NCBI RefSeq assembly: GCF_963677155.1
Contig: NZ_OY781884.1
Coordinates: 1 to 64,000, forward strand
DNA: 64,000 bases
Source of the DNA: an uncultured Draconibacterium sp.
GTDB lineage: Bacteria; Bacteroidota; Bacteroidia; Bacteroidales; Prolixibacteraceae
Direction: 5' to 3'
The notes under the pieces: generated by a model
The model's input: only the letters and a program-made list of their open reading frames with translations
Told to the model about the DNA's origin: nothing
Databases searched by the model: none
Shown: positions 36,994-45,936 of the stretch, in pieces
Layout of the letters: each line of letters begins with the position of its first letter
How positions within the stretch are numbered: the stretch's first letter is position 1
Position numbers and translations under genes: made by a program

Positions 36994-38484
36994 CTAAGGG
37001 AGGTACTTAAAGGCTTTTTCACCGTAGAGAGTAAAAGATTGAAAATTATCCTTTTTTAAAAACGAAACTTCGATCCCCGTATTTGGGTGAATGAAATCAA
37101 GTTCTTTGTCAACAATAGGTACAAGTTTATACTCGTCTCCATTCGGAAAATTAAGTGAAACATTGTTGTTGCCTTCATCATAAGTGATTAAAAGATCTAT
37201 TTGATTATTCCACTTGTATTTACCTGGTAAATTCTTTAAAATCTCCGATTCTATTGGTTTTCGCTGAACAGTTGTTTGCGGAAAATGCCTCCAGCCATAT
37301 ACCTGTGAGGCAGATAAAAGTAATTCGTTTCCCAAAGCCTCTCCATTATCCGAATTAATTAAATAAACCAATCCATTTCCGCTTGTTAGGCTTATTGTCA
37401 TCCCCGTACGGTAACCAGCATTACCTCCATAGTGAGTAAGTGAAATATCATCACCAGAACGGTTAAGTAGAAATCCATAAACACTGCCATCTCGTTCCTG
37501 GTCTATAATCGATCTAATATCTGCCTGAGAAAATATTGAGCTTTTGCCTTGATACGCTTTATAAATTTCAATTAGAAATTTAGCCAAATCAATAGAATTG
37601 CTCCAAAGCCCCGCCGCAGCTTGCTCTGGATAATTTCTCCATCCTCCTTCTATTACCTCTCCTGATTGGGCGTGAGCTGTGGCTACCAGAATAGAATCGG
37701 AAGCGGGTAACGGTTGAGTGAACTCAGAGTGCTTCATTACGGCGGGTTCAAGAATCCATTTTTGCATTATGTTCGAAAACTTATCATCGAATATGTCTTG
37801 AAGGGCCAATTCTGCTAAAGTGTAACCTCCACCGGAATAAGCAAGTCTTTCATTAGGCGGTGCAATTACCTCTATTGCCGGGGTATTGGATCGATCACTT
37901 CCTCTCAAAATTTCCAGATCAGTTGGCATTGGGATATTCCTGACATATCCCTGATATCCTCCGGGATTGATTCCTGAAGTATGGGAAAAGATATTGCGAA
38001 ATGTAACCGGATTATCAGCCGTTTGTTTGCCTTGAGGTAATACAAAATCCTTCAGGTATTCCTGGATATTTTTATCCAGATCGATTCTGCCCGCGGAATA
38101 CATGCGTAACGCCGCAAGAAAGGTCACCGGTTTCGACAATGATGCTGCCTGAAAAATGCTGGAACAATCCAGGTGATTCGATTCCTGAAAATTCGCATTT
38201 CGATAAATGTCTGACCATTCAATATTACCTTTATTTATTACTGTAAGAGACAATGCCGGAATATTATAGTCTAACATTTTCTTTGTAATGGAACTTAAAT
38301 TCTCCGATTCTCCCAAAAATTTCACTTGCTCACGAATTCCTTCCTCCAATTGAACTTTCTTTTCAAGCGATTTTTCGCTGCTAATGCAACCTCTCTTATT
38401 GTCTTGCGCCCTTGAATCGTTGTTTCTAAATGAGCAAAAACTCATGAAAATCAAGACAAAGCAAAGAATAATTATTTTACTCAT
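36994..38484 (-). CDS. Serine hydrolase, class C beta-lactamase/esterase fold
   Basis: This exported 496-aa protein has an N-terminal hydrophobic segment (about 4-18). Class C motifs: nucleophile Ser115 in AASLSKPVT (SxxK with Lys118), second motif YSGGGY (about 224-229; Gly where beta-lactamases have Asn, as in many esterases/DD-peptidases), and HYGGNAGY (HxG type, about 352). A C-terminal domain of about 90 aa (lipocalin-like, GKYKWNNQIDLLITYDEG) follows the hydrolase. Likely a D-aminopeptidase/esterase on peptidoglycan or small esters. It is the downstream gene of a row of related hydrolases, 30 bp after the next one. Confidence 0.8.
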   Translation of the reverse strand: MSKIIILCFVLIFMSFCSFRNNDSRAQDNKRGCISSEKSLEKKVQLEEGIREQVKFLGESENLSSITKKMLDYNIPALSLTVINKGNIEWSDIYRNANFQESNHLDCSSIFQAASLSKPVTFLAALRMYSAGRIDLDKNIQEYLKDFVLPQGKQTADNPVTFRNIFSHTSGINPGGYQGYVRNIPMPTDLEILRGSDRSNTPAIEVIAPPNERLAYSGGGYTLAELALQDIFDDKFSNIMQKWILEPAVMKHSEFTQPLPASDSILVATAHAQSGEVIEGGWRNYPEQAAAGLWSNSIDLAKFLIEIYKAYQGKSSIFSQADIRSIIDQERDGSVYGFLLNRSGDDISLTHYGGNAGYRTGMTISLTSGNGLVYLINSDNGEALGNELLLSASQVYGWRHFPQTTVQRKPIESEILKNLPGKYKWNNQIDLLITYDEGNNNVSLNFPNGDEYKLVPIVDKELDFIHPNTGIEVSFLKKDNFQSFTLYGEKAFKYLP

Positions 38485-38513
38485 AAATGAACACTTTAAG
38501 CTTAATCATGATT

Positions 38514-40373
38514 TTATTTATAATCTGTAGCAAACTGATAAAACATATCTGGCCACGAAAGCGATGCGGGAGTGAAACCATATTCAAATCCCAGTCTGAT
38601 TATCGTTAGCTTCTTCTGCGGGCTGAAATACACATATTCTCCTTTATTCCCCATTCCAAAAAAATCGTTGGCATTTTCTTGTCCATCACGGAATTTTCCC
38701 CACCAGAGATAGTTGTAATACGTATTATTTTCTAAAAGATAATCATAATATCCATCGCGTCTTTCTTGTGGTTGCGTTGCTTTTTGCACCCAACTTTCAG
38801 GTATTATTTGCGTTGCATTGTACTTACCTTTGTTAAGTAAAAGCAAAGCAAATCTCGCATAGTCGTAAGCACTACAGTTTATACCGCTTTCCATTTTCTC
38901 AAAACCATGTTCGTCAAGGCTCCAACTGGCGGTGTTCCCTCCCATTTTCTTCCAGAGTTTTTCATTCATATAATCAGAGACAGGCATCCCGGTAGTTTTT
39001 TCAAGAATTAAGCCCAATAAAAGCGGGTTGTAATTATTATAGTGCCAGTGGACAGCCGGTGGTTCTTCAATTCGCACATGCTCAAGAGTAGTTTTCCTTA
39101 AATCGGGGGACACATAGGTAAACTCATCATCAGATGGAAAACCATCATGAGAATAGGCAAGTCCTGAACTCATGCTTAACAAGTCTTTAATGGTTATCAG
39201 TGAAAACCGCTTGTCTTTTTTCAATAATTCAGGAAGATATTTAGTAATTGTATCGTTTTCACTTTGTATGTATCCATCTGAAATAGCCAACCCTACCAGT
39301 GTGCTCACAAATGATTTGGCAACCGAAAATGATGTGAATATTGAGTTCTTATTAAAGCCATTAAAGTATTTTTCATAAACAATGGTGTCGTTTTGCAATA
39401 CAATAAATGCGGTAGTCTGAGCTCTTTCCAACATTGTTTCAAAATCAACATTTGTATTTAAGTTTTTGAAATACGAGGTATTTTCAAACGCTCCCCGAAT
39501 CCTTGTTGTTTGCTTTTTATTATGAAACATTCTGGGATGTTCAGCCCCACTTATATCCCTCTTCCTGAATATGAGATAATCCGTTACCGAAGCATCTCCT
39601 CCCTGGCACCTACCCAACAAGGAAGACAAATCAATTTTCGACTTTTTATAAATCAACCTGTCTGAGATATTCACACCTGACAAATTTTGCGGATGTGTTT
39701 GATTTATTTCATGCAGAACGATAGCTTGATACTTTCCTATATTCTTTGTAGCCGGCCATTGCACCATTCGGTTGTTTTGTTTATCGTTCCTGACGACTTG
39801 TATGGCCATCGTTACACTGTCCTTGTTCCATCTTACAGGCAGGCGATCAAGTGGAATTTTCATTTCTACCGTGTAATTATCTTGATTTACTTTAGCTGCA
39901 GAAGTCCAATTTGAAGAAAAAGAAAAAGACAAATCCCTTGTTGGTGGGTTTAAAGCTCCATCCAATTCATTGCCGGCAGCGTCTACAATAAAAGCAAAAG
40001 CATTGAGGCCATCATGATACGTATCCATACAAAAGGCAACCCAATCATTACTTAGCATAAACTCGTTGTCCTTATCCAAACGTTGTGTATTCAATTTAGA
40101 AGTGCTGTTTACCTTGCATTTAATGCCCGCATAAAAATTATCTGCATCATAGGCAAAATAGGCTGTTGTGTTATTGTATTGGCCATTTTCGTCGTACAAT
40201 TGCCTTGTTAGTGTTGTTTTTTGCCAGACAGGTTCGTTTAATATGCCGTCGATAACAATTGCACTTTGGGTTTTTACGGGTTTCAGGATGCTTGTGTCTA
40301 CCAATATATTTTGAGCAAAAGCATTTGTTGAAATGAGGATTAAGAATATTTGTATATAAATAAATTTCATCAT
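38514..40373 (-). CDS. CBM9-like domain fused to serine hydrolase
   Basis: This exported 619-aa protein has a signal peptide to about residue 20 (NAFA-Q). Residues about 35-215 form a CBM9-like beta-sandwich: IDGILNEPVWQ, YFAYDADNFYAGI, DWVAFCMDTYHDGLNAFAF and VEMKIPLDRLPV, the pattern seen before the barrel in DUF5916 proteins. Residues about 300-615 are a class C-type serine hydrolase with Ser350-V-A-Lys353 (SVAK), HYNNYN (YxN motif) and a typical C-terminal GNKGEYVYFSPQ. The combination is unusual. Gene spacing is 30 bp to the gene downstream and 4 bp from the lipoprotein gene upstream, so they form an operon. Confidence 0.8.
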   Translation of the reverse strand: MMKFIYIQIFLILISTNAFAQNILVDTSILKPVKTQSAIVIDGILNEPVWQKTTLTRQLYDENGQYNNTTAYFAYDADNFYAGIKCKVNSTSKLNTQRLDKDNEFMLSNDWVAFCMDTYHDGLNAFAFIVDAAGNELDGALNPPTRDLSFSFSSNWTSAAKVNQDNYTVEMKIPLDRLPVRWNKDSVTMAIQVVRNDKQNNRMVQWPATKNIGKYQAIVLHEINQTHPQNLSGVNISDRLIYKKSKIDLSSLLGRCQGGDASVTDYLIFRKRDISGAEHPRMFHNKKQTTRIRGAFENTSYFKNLNTNVDFETMLERAQTTAFIVLQNDTIVYEKYFNGFNKNSIFTSFSVAKSFVSTLVGLAISDGYIQSENDTITKYLPELLKKDKRFSLITIKDLLSMSSGLAYSHDGFPSDDEFTYVSPDLRKTTLEHVRIEEPPAVHWHYNNYNPLLLGLILEKTTGMPVSDYMNEKLWKKMGGNTASWSLDEHGFEKMESGINCSAYDYARFALLLLNKGKYNATQIIPESWVQKATQPQERRDGYYDYLLENNTYYNYLWWGKFRDGQENANDFFGMGNKGEYVYFSPQKKLTIIRLGFEYGFTPASLSWPDMFYQFATDYK

Positions 40374-40377
40374 ATTT

Positions 40378-40962
40378 CTACCGGTCTTTTGAATAACTAA
40401 TTAATTCATTGGTATAGACTCCATAGCCATCATTATTTACATGCTTAATATATGTTTTTAAATCAGGGGAATACCACCACGTATCAGACATTTCACCATT
40501 ATAACCTCTTGAATTTGTTACAATTCCCTTGTACTCTATTTTGTAAGCTATAAATTTCCCGGCAGCAACATTTAATTCTTCAAAGGAAACAACTTCAGCA
40601 TCCTGACTGGTTTTCCCTTTGGTACCTTCATTATTTTCCCATTCCGATTCATATTTCCATTTCTTTCCTACGAATAAAGGCCAGCTACGAAAGGGCGTGT
40701 TGCTCTGTTTTTGGTCTAAAGTAGTCGAAATCCGGACGGTATCAACTCCATTCCAAAAACCTAACTCTCCATGATAGTCGACCACCTCCTGCATATCTTC
40801 TCCTTCCGCACGAACCTCTCCTTCTACTGTGCGTTTCCAATTCCAAACCCACTTTTCGCCAATTTTATAATCATTTAAAGTGGGGTTATTAGTTGTTGAA
40901 GAAGAACAACCAGAAAGCAGCAATAACATTGCTGTTAACTGAAATATTACTTTTTTTATCAT
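40378..40962 (-). CDS. Lipoprotein of unknown function
   Basis: This lipoprotein is about 194 aa. ATG 40962 gives MIKKVIFQLTAMLLLLSGC with the lipobox LLSGC (Cys19); a longer frame from 41022 adds an unlikely N-terminus. The mature part is beta-rich with many Trp (KWVWNWKRTVEGEV, WKYESEWENNEGTKGK, DTWWYSPDLKTY), resembling DUF3108-like or apolipoprotein-type proteins. It is first gene of the operon containing the two serine hydrolases. Function is not recognised. An ATTATAAT motif lies 136 bp upstream. Confidence 0.7.
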   Translation of the reverse strand: MIKKVIFQLTAMLLLLSGCSSSTTNNPTLNDYKIGEKWVWNWKRTVEGEVRAEGEDMQEVVDYHGELGFWNGVDTVRISTTLDQKQSNTPFRSWPLFVGKKWKYESEWENNEGTKGKTSQDAEVVSFEELNVAAGKFIAYKIEYKGIVTNSRGYNGEMSDTWWYSPDLKTYIKHVNNDGYGVYTNELISYSKDR

Positions 40963-41097
40963 CGTGGTAATTTTTATAGTTAATCGATATTTATATTCTT
41001 GGTGACTTATGATTATGCACAACTTATCGGATTTAATCTTCCTTTAATAATTCTATTATTTGTTGAAGCAAAAGTAAGAGCCATGTTCTGCATGAAT

Positions 41098-41119
41098 GTT
41101 CGGGATTATAATTACGAAC
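41098..41119. promoter_or_regulatory. Inverted-repeat candidate operator (GTTCGG...CGAAC around ATTATAAT)
   Basis: Arms GTTCG (41098-41102) and CGAAC (41115-41119) flank a GGATTATAATTA core with the palindrome ATTATAAT. The site is 136 bp upstream of the lipoprotein-hydrolase operon and also occurs, in variants, at 36947 and 45916. Confidence 0.45.
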
Positions 41120-41209
41120 CAAAAAGTCTTATTTTATTTTTTGATGGAAGAAATACAAAACTGCTACAGAATCTTTCAATGGTGTTAGCGGTTCGGGTTT
41201 TCTTGTTTC

Positions 41210-41716
41210 TTACTTTTTACGTTCATAAATAACTCCTTCGTATCCGTCAAAGTCAAAATTTTCTTTAAAATTCATTCCTATTTTTTCAAGAACTTTGATT
41301 GATGCAATATTTTCTTTCATAGCCCTTCCTACAATTCTATTCAGTTTTAGATCATTGAAACCAAAGTCAATGCATTTTTTTGCTGTTTCGGTTGCAAAAC
41401 CCCGGTTCCAATATTGTTTAAAAAATCTAAATCCCAAATCATATATATCTTCATTGGGATTATATTTGAGTCCGCACCAACCAATAAATTTTGAAGTCGC
41501 TTTCTCGATTACTGCAAGTCGTCCAACTCCATATTTCTCATATTGGTCATAGTCGCTCAAAAAAGTTTTTGCATCTTCTAAAGTTTCAAAAGGTTCGTCT
41601 CCCGTATATTTCAGTATTTCTAGATCAAGATTAAGAGAATAAAAGTCTTCTGCATCGTCAACTGTCAAGTTTCGCATAACTGTTCTTTCAGTTTCCAGAT
41701 AAACTTTTACTTTCAT
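41210..41716 (-). CDS. GNAT acetyltransferase, RimJ/RimL-like
   Basis: This cytoplasmic N-acetyltransferase of about 168 aa begins LETERTVMRNLTVDDAEDFY. It has the beta-4/acetyl-CoA loop region (YDLGFRFFKQYWNRGFATETAKKCIDF, with the Q/R-x-x-G-x-A type loop NRGFAT) and the ENIASIKVLEKIGM end. Start at 41716 (MKVKVYLETER) is preferred; the longer frame to 41788 adds a non-conserved N-terminus. It acts on an amine of a small molecule or ribosomal protein; the substrate is unknown. Confidence 0.8.
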   Translation of the reverse strand: MKVKVYLETERTVMRNLTVDDAEDFYSLNLDLEILKYTGDEPFETLEDAKTFLSDYDQYEKYGVGRLAVIEKATSKFIGWCGLKYNPNEDIYDLGFRFFKQYWNRGFATETAKKCIDFGFNDLKLNRIVGRAMKENIASIKVLEKIGMNFKENFDFDGYEGVIYERKK

Positions 41717-41842
41717 TTTAGAGATGTTATTTATTTTATCTAATGCTTCTGAATAATCCCATACAAATGAGGCATCCTTGTTTTTCAATACTAATTGTTC
41801 TGCTAGTATTAATGCATTTGCTTTTCAGTGAAAATGTTAGCC

Positions 41843-41911
41843 TCAGTTATTCTTTTTCACTTTAAGTTCTTCAATTCTTTGCTTATAGTAATCGCTACCG
41901 CTTATTTCCAT
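41843..41911 (-). CDS. Possible 22-codon microprotein or gene remnant
   Basis: The frame reads MEISGSDYYKQRIEEL then KVKKNN and stop. It is strongly charged and helix-forming and lies between the GNAT and the following lipoprotein gene. It may be the tail of a decayed larger gene. Evidence is composition only. Confidence 0.2.
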   Translation of the reverse strand: MEISGSDYYKQRIEELKVKKNN

Positions 41912-41924
41912 TTAATATTTAGTT

Positions 41925-42815
41925 CTAATAGTATTTGTATTCTGTATCACTATTGTATGCGCCATTCGCAATGGCTTTAATTTTAGTCGGATAATTTAGA
42001 GTATCATATGTAAATACATTCTCAAGAAGAAATTTATAGGGTGCAGGACTTGTTTTTTCCTCTATACTAATAATATTGTTTTTTAGATATGGAAACCTAA
42101 AATCATCACCAGAAGCACTTAGGTTACTCATTCCTAGAGCTGCCGAATCACTGAAAAAGTCTATAAAACGGACAAGGTAAGCTGATTTTAATTGACCATA
42201 GAAAGGATTTGGATTTTGATCATATTTTATCTCATATGCATTCAATAATGAATCATTTAAATCATAGTCTTTAGCATTGGTTAAATTGCCGTCCGAGTCA
42301 TAATCGAAGGTAGAATAAGAATCGGCTCGAGATAGTTTGCTAATCAAATTTGCCGCATTTAGCTCTAAAGTAATTTCTTGATTGGCAGACATAAATTTTC
42401 CTTTTGCCAAAATGGTTTGTCCATTGTGCGTTAAAACATAAGAATGAGAACCGCCCTCGGCTTCAAAAGAAATTATTTCTCCGGCTGAATTATAGGTATA
42501 GAAATCTCTATACATTTCACTTACATTATTATTGCATTGATATTCGAAAATGTACTCTTCATCATATGCAGATGTAAATTCTCTTTCCGTTGCCAAAAGA
42601 TTGAATTCATTGTATGTAAATTCAGAGGTACGAACTGCAGATTGATTATTCACTGGAGTCCGGTTTATTTTCTTAATGTATCTGCCAAGAGTTATAGTAT
42701 AATTATCTCCAACACAGGTATTCTCTTCTGCGATCGGATCATTTTGTGTACAAGAAATAAGAAAGCTACTAGTTAACAATAGTATCAGCAAAATTGATGT
42801 TTGTTTGAAATTCAT
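41925..42815 (-). CDS. Secreted lipoprotein with YD/RHS-like repeats
   Basis: This 296-aa lipoprotein has the lipobox SSFLISC with Cys22. The mature part contains short aromatic repeats of the form YxxxGxLxxAKDYD (for example FDYDSDGNLTNAKDYD, AYEIKYDQNPNPF, FTYNEFNLLATERE), as in DUF4595-like or RHS-repeat lipoproteins of Bacteroidota. It is anchored in the outer or inner membrane facing periplasm or surface; role unknown. Its neighbour upstream is a pseudogene, so it may be an orphan. Confidence 0.7.
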   Translation of the reverse strand: MNFKQTSILLILLLTSSFLISCTQNDPIAEENTCVGDNYTITLGRYIKKINRTPVNNQSAVRTSEFTYNEFNLLATEREFTSAYDEEYIFEYQCNNNVSEMYRDFYTYNSAGEIISFEAEGGSHSYVLTHNGQTILAKGKFMSANQEITLELNAANLISKLSRADSYSTFDYDSDGNLTNAKDYDLNDSLLNAYEIKYDQNPNPFYGQLKSAYLVRFIDFFSDSAALGMSNLSASGDDFRFPYLKNNIISIEEKTSPAPYKFLLENVFTYDTLNYPTKIKAIANGAYNSDTEYKYY

Positions 42816-42855
42816 TTTTAAAATTTTAGAAAACTTAATTGTTTTGTTTTGAATA

Positions 42856-43198
42856 TTATTTATGTTTCAACTTCTGTTTTACTATTTCTAAATCTTTCTG
42901 AAATAATTCGAGATCCCTATCTTCATTTCCAATGGCAATATCAACCGCTTTTTGATAGTTCTTAACGGAAGCTTCTAAATCACCATTTGTCATTAGTAAT
43001 TCAGCATAACTATCAAATGAATATTTCAGTCATTCTTTAAATTCAGTATGATTGAGTGTTTTTCCTTCCCATAGATCAGCATAGTCAACATGAATGGGAT
43101 ATTCGTTGTGGACAGGCCTTTTCGACTTTGTTAAAGCCTTGCATATTCCATACTTCTAAAATAAACTCACGTAAAAATTTCTCTTTATTAATTTTCAT
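42856..43198 (-). pseudogene. Fused remnant: SnoaL-like cyclase 5' part plus TPR tail of a serine hydrolase
   Basis: From ATG 43198 the frame reads MKINKEKFLREFILEVWNMQ then GFNKVEK, the start of a SnoaL/NTF2-like cyclase. A frameshift follows, and another frame continues HNEYPIHVDYADLWEGKTL, then an in-frame TGA. After the TGA the frame carries YAELLMTNGDLEASVKNYQK, the TPR-like tail typical of C-termini of Bacteroidota serine hydrolases, to a stop at 42856. So two unrelated gene ends were joined by deletion and then decayed by a frameshift and a nonsense codon. No function is expected. Confidence 0.7.
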
Positions 43199-43252
43199 TA
43201 TTATTCTTAATTAAAACTATACAATGTATTTGTCGGGTTTCTTATACTACTC

Positions 43253-44179
43253 CTATTTTTCCTGAGTCAGCTGCCAATCGATATCAAATCTTTCCTTCAG
43301 GTATACACTTAAAGGCTCAAGTCCAATTTCAGCTCTTCGCTTATCTACATTTTGAGGATCTTCAATGGGTTGAGGCACGCGTGTATTTCCTTCAAATTTC
43401 AGTTGGGTTCCATAGATTTGCTCTTTTCCTTCTTCCACCAACAACCTATCCCGCATTTTAGCGTATCGCAAAGGCTGTGCTTCTCCCTTTTTAAAGGCTT
43501 CTTCAAGCATTGGAAAATATTTTTTACGGATTTCGTAGGTAGAATGATTGATAATTAATGCAGCTCCTGCAGCGGCAAATTCAGTTACTAACGACGGTGT
43601 TGGCCAGCCATATTTGTCTAAAAGGTCCAACAGCTCTCTTTCATTTTCCTTTAAATTATCTTCTTCCCGCGCAAGTACAGGAAATATGGCCGGTGTACTA
43701 AAATATCCTCCATTTTGCATGTATTTTCTCCGCTCAATATTTCCTGCATACATAAACCCCTGGTCTTTTATTATCATCCGGGAAAGCGCTCGTGCAAAAG
43801 ATTTATTTTTTATGGCGCCGTTTCTCACTTCATATTTTCCCAATTGTAAATCTTCAATATGCTTCCATCGTGGGTCTTCAATAAGACTTAAAAAATCAGG
43901 ATCATACAGTACATCGAGAGTTGAATCGTTTTGTAGCGCATAATTCAGGAAATAAAAAGAAGTATCTCTCATCTGAGAAGTCCATAACAAGGCTGTTGTA
44001 GAAGCCAAACGATATGAATTTTCGCTTGTTGGATTTTGCATCATTGCAGTTGCATATTCCGTTAAAGCCGGCATTAAAAGCCCTTCCCCTTTTAAACTGT
44101 CTCCTTTACTCAAATGATTCTGTGCAAATGCAATTTGTACGGAAATCAACATTACCAGAATTGTGATTAATTTTTTCAT
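43253..44179 (-). CDS. DUF6624-like exported protein
   Basis: This secreted protein is about 308 aa with signal peptide MKKLITILVMLISVQIAFA. The N-terminal part (about 25-115) is TPR-like; the C-terminal half has the DUF6624 pattern: LLDKYGWPTPSLV, AALIINHSTYEIR, ALRYAKMRDRLLVEEGKEQIYGTQ (here PLRYAKMRDRLLVEEG then QIYGTQ), and PIEDPQNVDKRRAEIGLEPL. The family's function is unknown. Start 44179 is chosen because the signal peptide begins there; the frame extends to 44254. It lies between the pseudogene and a serine hydrolase gene. Confidence 0.75.
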   Translation of the reverse strand: MKKLITILVMLISVQIAFAQNHLSKGDSLKGEGLLMPALTEYATAMMQNPTSENSYRLASTTALLWTSQMRDTSFYFLNYALQNDSTLDVLYDPDFLSLIEDPRWKHIEDLQLGKYEVRNGAIKNKSFARALSRMIIKDQGFMYAGNIERRKYMQNGGYFSTPAIFPVLAREEDNLKENERELLDLLDKYGWPTPSLVTEFAAAGAALIINHSTYEIRKKYFPMLEEAFKKGEAQPLRYAKMRDRLLVEEGKEQIYGTQLKFEGNTRVPQPIEDPQNVDKRRAEIGLEPLSVYLKERFDIDWQLTQEK

Positions 44180-44284
44180 GACTATTCTTTTGAAATTATC
44201 CGGCAATAATAAAATGCATTGAATAGATCGTGAAAAAAAGTCGTTGAAATGCATATTTCGATAAGTTTACAACATCTACTTTCA

Positions 44285-45847
44285 TTATTTAAGCATCTCA
44301 AGTTTCTCGGTTGCCCAATTATTTTCCGGTTTTATTTTCAGCGATTTGTTATAAAATATCCGGGCAGAATCGGGTTCGCCACTTTTTTGATAAGCCTCTC
44401 CCATATTATTGTAAACCGTCCAGGAATCCGGATAAGTTTCAATATTCAATGCGAATAGTAGTTTGGCATCCTCTACCCTTCCGGCATCAAGATAAGCATA
44501 ACCTTTTTGCATTATAAAGTGCTCGTCGAAAGGCTGATAACCGGGATGTTGTTTTTTCTTTTTATGATATTGGTTGATGGTTTCGTCTACACCATTGTCG
44601 AGTATAGATTTATAAAAATCGTAATACTTTATACAATCAGCAGCACGCATTAAATCACTTTCGCCGTAATATTTGAGCGAATTGCCGCAATGAACGATAA
44701 TTATTTCTTTGTCGGGAATAACATAAATTTGTTGCCCCAGGTTTCCGTTAGCAAAAAACTCAAATGTTGAGTCGCAGTTTGCATTTCCCCACCACTGATA
44801 CGAATAGTAGGTGTGATTGCAGTTGTCTCCACCAAGCCAGTCGGGGTAAATTTCGCGCGGAATAGATTGATCCTCACGGGTAGACTTCATTACCCAATCT
44901 TTCGAAATGATTTGCTTACCGTTCCAGTTTCCTTCGTTTAAGAAAAGACGACCAAACCGGGCATAGTCTACAGCTCGTGCAATAAGGCGGCTGGGCATGT
45001 ACTCAAATCCCGACTTTTTGCTGTCGATGGAAAACAGTGCATCATGTGTCATAATTTGCGACCAAAGCTTTTCTTCAAGATACTTCGATACCGTTTTATT
45101 TGTTGCCCGTTCAACTATCAATCCCAAATAGCTGGTGTTATAATTATTATATTCAAATGTTTTACCCGGCTCGCGTGCAATATCAACCTTTTTAAGTAGT
45201 AGTTTTCGCACGTTTGGATGGTAGTAGCCAATTGCTTCATCGTGCCACGGCAAATGTATGTGTGTGCCCGGAAAATAACCGGAAAAATACTTTAGTCCCG
45301 AACGCATTTCCAGCAAATTCTTAATAGTTATCTTTTCAAAATCAGGATTGCGTTCTTTTAGTTCGGGAATATATAAGGTCATAGGGGCGTTCACGGACGA
45401 GATTAACCCGTCGTCGATTGCTGCACCAATTAAAAACGAGATAAAGGATTTAGCCATTGATTGGGAGTGAAAGTAGGAATCTCTTGCAAATCCGTTGAAA
45501 TACTTCTCGTACAAAATGGTGTCTTTTCGAATAAAAATTAAAGCTGTGGTTTGGGATTTTTCTGCCCATTCATCAAACGAACTAAATCCCGAACTTAAAA
45601 CCCGGTCCTGAAACAAGGATTCGACATATGTTTCATCTAATTTCTTTGCAAATTGAAAAGTATCTTCCGATCCTTTAATTACACGGTTTTCATATTTTTG
45701 ATAGTCATACACATCGGCAACATTCTGGGTAATTAAACGATAAACGTAGGTTGGAGAATATTTGACTGAAAGTAGAATAAGAGCTGCCAGAATTAGCAAA
45801 ACCGGAATCAGAAAAATAATCTTTATTGTTTTCAATATACATTTCAT
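44285..45847 (-). CDS. Membrane-anchored serine hydrolase with C-terminal TPR
   Basis: A 520-aa protein with an N-terminal TM anchor (about 9-27). The class C-type hydrolase domain (about 75-425) has Ser130-M-A-Lys133 (QSMAKSF), YNNYN as the YxN motif, and GNLGQQIYVIP near the end. A TPR pair follows at about 450-520 (MNKGYAYLDAGRVEDA-like and NNMGEAYQKSG). It is clearly paralogous to the hydrolase at 38514: the segment KDTILYEKYFNGFARDS matches NDTIVYEKYFNGFNKNS there. A TPR tail of the same type survives in the pseudogene at 42856. An ATTATAAT motif lies 69 bp upstream and the AraC-type regulator gene just beyond. Confidence 0.85.
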   Translation of the reverse strand: MKCILKTIKIIFLIPVLLILAALILLSVKYSPTYVYRLITQNVADVYDYQKYENRVIKGSEDTFQFAKKLDETYVESLFQDRVLSSGFSSFDEWAEKSQTTALIFIRKDTILYEKYFNGFARDSYFHSQSMAKSFISFLIGAAIDDGLISSVNAPMTLYIPELKERNPDFEKITIKNLLEMRSGLKYFSGYFPGTHIHLPWHDEAIGYYHPNVRKLLLKKVDIAREPGKTFEYNNYNTSYLGLIVERATNKTVSKYLEEKLWSQIMTHDALFSIDSKKSGFEYMPSRLIARAVDYARFGRLFLNEGNWNGKQIISKDWVMKSTREDQSIPREIYPDWLGGDNCNHTYYSYQWWGNANCDSTFEFFANGNLGQQIYVIPDKEIIIVHCGNSLKYYGESDLMRAADCIKYYDFYKSILDNGVDETINQYHKKKKQHPGYQPFDEHFIMQKGYAYLDAGRVEDAKLLFALNIETYPDSWTVYNNMGEAYQKSGEPDSARIFYNKSLKIKPENNWATEKLEMLK

Positions 45848-45915
45848 GAATGTTCATTTTCGATTGATCTTCAACAAAATATAAAACAAAAATAAATACC
45901 TAAAAACAAATAAAT

Positions 45916-45934
45916 GTTCGGAATTATAATTCGG
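45916..45934. promoter_or_regulatory. Candidate operator with perfect palindrome GAATTATAATTC
   Basis: GTTCG at 45916-45920 is followed by the 12-bp palindrome GAATTATAATTC (45921-45932). The site lies 69 bp upstream of the serine hydrolase start and immediately after the stop of the AraC-type regulator gene. Confidence 0.45.
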
Positions 45935-45936
45935 CA

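Noticed and set aside
40999-41232. 77-codon plus-strand frame with hydrophobic ends
   Set aside because: It spans the operator-like motif upstream of the lipoprotein gene, starts with TTG and has no recognisable domain.
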